Shown here piece after piece: positions 46,063 through 50,312 of a DNA stretch of 50,312 nucleotides; position 1 is the first letter of the stretch; every line of letters starts with the position of its first letter. The notes below the pieces were generated by a model. That model searched no databases and had not been told where the DNA came from. It saw only the letters and a program-made list of their open reading frames with translations. Both the position numbers and the translations under genes were made by a program. The DNA comes from Stentor coeruleus (taxonomy: Eukaryota > Ciliophora > Heterotrichea > Heterotrichida > Stentoridae): the NCBI GenBank assembly GCA_001970955.1, contig MPUH01000496.1, positions 1 through 50,312 of the forward strand. The letters are read 5' to 3'.

Positions 46063-46860
46063 TTAAGGTAAATTAATCCAATAAGCAAAGAAAACAGCAA
46101 AAATACCCATAAAAAAAACTATTCTCTTTACTGAAAGGAATTTTGGCTTATATTCATTTGATCCCCCACCTATTTCCTCTAAGATTTTTCCAATTTCCTC
46201 ATATCCTTTCTCATCCCTTAACATAATTTTTTCTTCCCTTAAATCCTTAACCTCTAATTCTTTAGTCTCTCCTAAACATTCTTCATGAATTCTTTCAAGT
46301 AATCCTTTAAAAGCAACAGTAACTTCTTCTCCATTATGTGCATTAGTTTCAATAAAAGGTACATTGCATATTTTAGCCACTTCTTCAACTTGTTTCGAAT
46401 CAATTTGTCTCATACTCGGTATTTTATGACAAATATCATTCTTATTAGCAAGCAATAATATATGCTTACAAGCATTTTGAGTTCTAAGTTCTTCAACCCA
46501 ACTCTGAGCTACATGTAAAGATCTTTTTTTTGTCAAATCTATAATAATAATTGCCCCTGAAAGGTTTTTGTAATAAACTCTAACTAGTTCAGGGTATTCC
46601 AGTTCCCCAGAAACATCCCAAATATGGACTTTTGCTTTTGTTCCTGAGTTTAAAGTCACGATTTTTGATTTAAATTCACTACATGGACCTATGTTTGTGT
46701 CTTTGTGAGGAAGTGGAATGTAAGCTGAAAGAATTGATGTTTTACCTGACTGGGTATCCCCTAAAATTAAGATTTTGTATACTTCGTCGTAGAGGATTCT
46801 TGAAGATAAGCTTTGGTTGCTGTCGGCAGCTGGGTTAGAAATATCATTAGGATGATCCAT
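46063..46860 (-). CDS. Ras/Rab-like GTPase with C-terminal membrane anchor
   Basis: This is a 265-residue protein. G-domain motifs: GDTQSGKT (34-41), WDVSGE (81-86), NKND (139-142) and ETNAH (171-175, an ETSAK equivalent). The switch II Gln is Glu86 (SGEL in place of AGQE), which would be expected to slow or alter GTP hydrolysis. Instead of C-terminal prenylation cysteines there is a charged linker and a hydrophobic segment (IVFFMGIFAVFFAYWI, ~247-262) three residues from the end. That makes it a tail-anchored GTPase, an arrangement reminiscent of Miro or SRPRB-like logic but in a Rab-like protein. Function unknown. Confidence 0.88.
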   Translation of the reverse strand: MDHPNDISNPAADSNQSLSSRILYDEVYKILILGDTQSGKTSILSAYIPLPHKDTNIGPCSEFKSKIVTLNSGTKAKVHIWDVSGELEYPELVRVYYKNLSGAIIIIDLTKKRSLHVAQSWVEELRTQNACKHILLLANKNDICHKIPSMRQIDSKQVEEVAKICNVPFIETNAHNGEEVTVAFKGLLERIHEECLGETKELEVKDLREEKIMLRDEKGYEEIGKILEEIGGGSNEYKPKFLSVKRIVFFMGIFAVFFAYWINLP

Positions 46861-47528
46861 TTACTATGGAAAATGTGCTCAATGGATTTTGTTATAAATT
46901 AAAATGTGGTGTAAGATTGAGTGTTTGGGCTTTGTTATAAGATTTTTGTTGAGTTTTTTTTAGATTTGTATAAGATTTTAGAATTGTGTGAGGATATTTT
47001 TTTTTTGGGGGTAGGAATTTTGTATATACAATTATGCAATTGTAAATTAAGTTTTAGGATTGTTGGCTTGCAAGTTTATTTATTTAATTTATGCGATTTA
47101 TTTTAGGTTTTTAGTAATTTTTTATATAAAATTTTATGGGAATATAATCTTGTATACTTAAGAAAATGGAACTGCATAGCAGTATTATCGAGTAATTAAA
47201 AAAACTTCTCTGTAAGATTATCAAAATATGTTCATTTTTTGCTTAGAAAAATCGTGAGACTCCATGAAATAAATCTGGTATATTTATCAGCCTAAAAAGA
47301 GTATTCGGAAACTCTAATTTTTATGTTTTAATTATAATCATAAGCAAAAAATTACATTCATTTAGCATTTTACTATAATAAAAATCATCAATATTTATAA
47401 AATGTTATTTAAATGTACCTATATTTATTTCAAAATTTATAAATCAAAATCAATCATCATTTCAGTTTGAAATAACTAATCAAGATATTCCGTTTTATTT
47501 GAATAAATCTAAATTACCTTAAACTAAA
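46861..47528. other. Gene-less spacer
   Basis: 668 bp between two minus-strand genes. The left part, upstream of the GTPase, is G-rich and C-poor on the + strand. A 61-codon plus frame at 46921-47106 is Leu/Phe/Cys-rich and not credible. Confidence 0.5.
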
Positions 47529-50312
47529 TTAGTGATTTGAATCACTATCATGCTTATTTTCAGGCTCACTCTTACCTTCTTTAGTTTTCCTTTCCATCTC
47601 CTCCAATCTCTTCTGCTCCATCATTAATTTTATATTCTCTTGTCTATCAGCTTCTTCATGTTCTTTTATTTCCTTTAGTTTCTCATTCCCCTTACTCTTA
47701 CCTTCATTTCTTATCATTTCTAATTTTTTCATAGCTTCAGATTTCTGCCTTTCAATTTCACCAAGTCTTTCTGTTTCATAATCTTTTTCATTTTTAGCTT
47801 CCTCATTCTCTCCTTTTTGTATATTTCTATCAACATTCAGATTTGCTGATAAGATGCTTTCTGAACTAGGAACTTTTCCTGGCCCTTCATCTTCAGGCTC
47901 AGGATCTTCACCTATTCTAGCTTCATTTTCTAAATAAGCATGTATTTTCATACTAATTGATCCAATATCTTTTTTATTAACATTATCTGGAATTGTTTGT
48001 ATCATTTCATATGGGACAATATCTTTAGCTACAGATCTTGGGGTTTGTTCTATGCTTTGATATGAAATTTCTCTTAAAATAAATTTCCCTATGATTAAAG
48101 AGTATATAAGTTGAGTAGCTAAATCAATTGGAATAAAAATAAGGAATGTGATTATCCATAAATCAGTCCATCCCATACAATAATAAATTGTCATGCTTAT
48201 GATACCTGCTATACTGATACAAGTCATTAAAACACTGATTAATAGAGATAAAGTGTATAAATAAGTCTTTCTGAAATCTTTAAGTGGATAATACATCAAA
48301 TATAAAGAAGGAATTATATATAATTGGGAAAGAGCCCAAGCTGCTGCTCCACGAGATAATTGATATCCACTATAATCTTTAGCTGTATCATTTGTCCCAT
48401 CTTTAGCTGAATCAAAAACATTCATAAAAGCTCCAATTAAACATAAAAGCACTAACCAAGTTGTAAATAAATGCATAGCAATATAAGCACGTCTTGGGAA
48501 TTCCTGTTTTAAGAAAATAGATACTATTGGGTAAGTTATACAGAAAGGTTTTCTTCTTAAAGATTTGATTTTACCACGATCTACAATACAGAAAGTTATG
48601 AAAAATACTATCATAAGAAATGCTATTAAGCACATTGTTATTATTGGGCCTTGACCTAGACCACATCTTTGGCTTGCTTTAACTACTTTAAATGTAGATA
48701 AATGGGTTAATTTAACTTCAACATGAGTTTTTGTTAAATCTTCTACTTGACAAACTCCTGATGTCCAGTTACTAGATTTTAGATAAAAGCAATCATAATC
48801 ATAATATTCATCAAAGTCTCCATCAAGACTAAGTATTATTGGTTCTGGATAAGAGATTTTAGCTAATGTTGGATCTTTGATAATTAGATTATAGTTTTCA
48901 TAGACTCCTGATTCATATAGAGTGATTTCAAAAATGTCTTCAGTTGACTCATACCTGGTTAAAGATATATCATAAACAGTTGTATTTTCTATATCTAAAG
49001 TCTCAGGGAAGGATAGGCTAAATGATGATTGATCGATAACTAGAGAATATAATGACGAGCCTAAAACTTTAGTTCTAAAAACACCGATTTTATTATAAAA
49101 GTAAACTGAAGACCCAATTAGTTTATCTGCAAACCACTTTTCTAAAATCAAATTCAGTATTTCTAATATTGTGCTTCTGTCTGAATAATCTATAAGGTCT
49201 TTCATAATATCCAATAGTTTTAATGTATCTTGCTGATCTAAATACCCTGTATAACTCTGCAACACATACAAAATCAAATTCACAGAAGAAGTCTTATAAT
49301 TTTGAGAATAATCATCTGAAACACTCATAAGAATATACAAATTGTCAAGAAAAACTTTGAAACACTGTTTATCTATAACTTCTGTAGTATAATACATCTT
49401 AAAAGAATTGAAAATTTTCTTATATTCAGAAACTGAACTTATTGATTTTGTAAAACACATAATAGCTGAAGGGATAAGATCTGATTGATATATATAAGCA
49501 TCGAATTCTTCACTTAAAGATAATTGTCGTTGTGAAGGGCTACTAAGTTGTGTTGTAGTATTAGAGCAAGTATAAGATTCATCACAGACACTTATCATAA
49601 AAAAATTAGTTCCTGAAGGTACTCTAGCTGAAAATATTTTTGTTTGCATAGTAACAGAGATCCAATTCATTTCAGTAAGTGATTTCCCAGCTGCATACTG
49701 ATATTTAATAACCCCATTTTTGTTTTGATTTTTACAGTTCATCGCTGTTAAAAGATAAGTCCCATCAGTTTGCTTGACAACAGATAAATCATCACATTTA
49801 GGAGGTGGGTTACGATATAAGAAAACATAAGCACTTGATGTTATATCATTTCTTGTCATAGAAAGACTGATTTTATATTGAATATCTACACTTAAATAAT
49901 CTGCTGGGATTGTAAGATATGGCTCTGCAAAGGTTATAGGTTTTCCTGTAGTTTCATTTGGCTCGATTTTCCATAAAAAGTCTGTATTGTCTGCAACTTT
50001 AACTTTAGGGATTATGCTAGCCTCTATATCATTGTTAATAAAATCTTTGGAACTTGAAAATTTGATATACCCTTCTACTGTTGCATTTACAGTTATTTCA
50101 ACAGTCTTTGTTATTTTTTTCTTTGAAGTTGATGCTTTTACTTCAAAAGTATACATCGCTCCATCTCTTAAATCTTCTTTTTTAACTACCATTAACCCTT
50201 TATCAGTATTAAGGTCAAGTTCTCCACCATTTGTATTAAAGCATCTTTTTGAACCTTCATAACAATTCCATGAATACCCAATTTTTGCTTCACTATTATC
50301 TATATCATAAGC
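47529..50312 (-). CDS. REJ/GPS-type multi-pass membrane receptor (5' partial)
   Basis: The frame is open to the window edge, so the N-terminus is missing and the internal ATG at 50190-50192 is not the start; about 927 residues are visible. The ectodomain has beta-rich Ig/PKD-like segments and a REJ-like helical region. It is followed by a GPS-like motif: two Cys, then NWTSGVC, then LTHLSTF, with H-L|S matching the autoproteolysis site of polycystin-1 and adhesion receptors. One usual Cys before HL is absent. About five membrane segments follow, then a ~130-residue Glu/Lys coiled-coil tail. A surface receptor is the likely role; the ligand is unknown. Confidence 0.85.
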   Translation of the reverse strand, partial: AYDIDNSEAKIGYSWNCYEGSKRCFNTNGGELDLNTDKGLMVVKKEDLRDGAMYTFEVKASTSKKKITKTVEITVNATVEGYIKFSSSKDFINNDIEASIIPKVKVADNTDFLWKIEPNETTGKPITFAEPYLTIPADYLSVDIQYKISLSMTRNDITSSAYVFLYRNPPPKCDDLSVVKQTDGTYLLTAMNCKNQNKNGVIKYQYAAGKSLTEMNWISVTMQTKIFSARVPSGTNFFMISVCDESYTCSNTTTQLSSPSQRQLSLSEEFDAYIYQSDLIPSAIMCFTKSISSVSEYKKIFNSFKMYYTTEVIDKQCFKVFLDNLYILMSVSDDYSQNYKTSSVNLILYVLQSYTGYLDQQDTLKLLDIMKDLIDYSDRSTILEILNLILEKWFADKLIGSSVYFYNKIGVFRTKVLGSSLYSLVIDQSSFSLSFPETLDIENTTVYDISLTRYESTEDIFEITLYESGVYENYNLIIKDPTLAKISYPEPIILSLDGDFDEYYDYDCFYLKSSNWTSGVCQVEDLTKTHVEVKLTHLSTFKVVKASQRCGLGQGPIITMCLIAFLMIVFFITFCIVDRGKIKSLRRKPFCITYPIVSIFLKQEFPRRAYIAMHLFTTWLVLLCLIGAFMNVFDSAKDGTNDTAKDYSGYQLSRGAAAWALSQLYIIPSLYLMYYPLKDFRKTYLYTLSLLISVLMTCISIAGIISMTIYYCMGWTDLWIITFLIFIPIDLATQLIYSLIIGKFILREISYQSIEQTPRSVAKDIVPYEMIQTIPDNVNKKDIGSISMKIHAYLENEARIGEDPEPEDEGPGKVPSSESILSANLNVDRNIQKGENEEAKNEKDYETERLGEIERQKSEAMKKLEMIRNEGKSKGNEKLKEIKEHEEADRQENIKLMMEQKRLEEMERKTKEGKSEPENKHDSDSNH

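Noticed and set aside
46921-47106. 61-codon plus frame upstream of the GTPase gene
   Set aside because: Hydrophobic composition expected from a G/T-rich strand; no motif.
1-50312. tRNA, rRNA and CRISPR-like arrays
   Set aside because: I looked for B-box-like GGTTCGA motifs and spaced repeats; the few GTTCGA hits lie in coding DNA or lack a cloverleaf, and no array was seen.

Overview
ORGANISM. The window looks like macronuclear DNA of a heterotrich ciliate that uses the standard genetic code, most probably Stentor. Five introns can be placed with confidence. All are exactly 15 nt, begin GTAA, end TAG and have A at position 10. Introns of 15-16 nt are a heterotrich hallmark. TGA is a true stop: it ends the Rab gene right after its CC prenylation motif, and it also ends the AGC kinase gene and one small MGC protein gene. 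TGA is never used for Trp, which argues against Blepharisma. The sequence is AT-rich, genes lie on both strands, and most spacers are short. There are about 36 supported protein genes, no bacterial-style operons, and no rRNA or tRNA gene that I could recognise.

LAYOUT. 1-6.9 kb: the 3' part of a very long Glu/Lys/Arg coiled-coil gene with a Cys-rich tail, a coiled-coil protein with a C-terminal CaaX-like box, a TDY-type MAP kinase, a Rab GTPase and a small unknown. 7.5-9.9 kb: an NSQY-repeat protein, a four-helix membrane protein and an inositol polyphosphate kinase. 10.7-13.6 kb: a sparse region with three small paralogous genes whose products start MGC (predicted N-myristoylation plus palmitoylation) and share a C-terminal EAxxxxExS motif. 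13.6-15.2 kb: a WD40 protein. 16.2-20.9 kb: two tandem MFS transporter paralogues, each split by two 15-nt introns at the same positions, with His-rich central loops. 21.2-25.0 kb: a PTC7-like phosphatase, a purine-rich minisatellite, an ankyrin protein and a non-RD protein kinase. 25.5-36.6 kb: a C2-like/coiled-coil protein, UCH deubiquitinase, tandem-WWE protein, ALG1 mannosyltransferase (with a hidden last exon), TOM7, peptidyl-tRNA hydrolase 2, hormone-sensitive-lipase-like hydrolase, EF-hand protein, PTEN-like phosphatase and RING-H2 ligase. 36.8-47 kb: an acidic secreted protein, a four-TM protein, a DOMON-like secreted protein, an ankyrin-AGC kinase, TTLL, a TPR-glycosyltransferase and a tail-anchored Ras-like GTPase. 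47.5 kb to the end: a REJ/GPS-type membrane receptor, cut by the window edge.

HOW THE GENES RELATE. There is no single pathway. Signalling dominates: three kinases, PTEN, PTC7, IPK, two GTPases and EF-hand, UCH, RING and WWE proteins. There are also organelle housekeeping genes (TOM7, PTH2, ALG1). The organisation is striking. Several same-strand neighbours are separated by almost nothing: ALG1 to WWE 0 nt, TTLL to TPR-glycosyltransferase 4 nt, NSQY-repeat protein to four-TM protein 13 nt. ALG1 and TOM7 diverge from a 28-bp spacer. The most novel-looking content is the three-gene MGC acyl-protein family, the near-zero spacing of same-strand genes, and the His-rich MFS pair.
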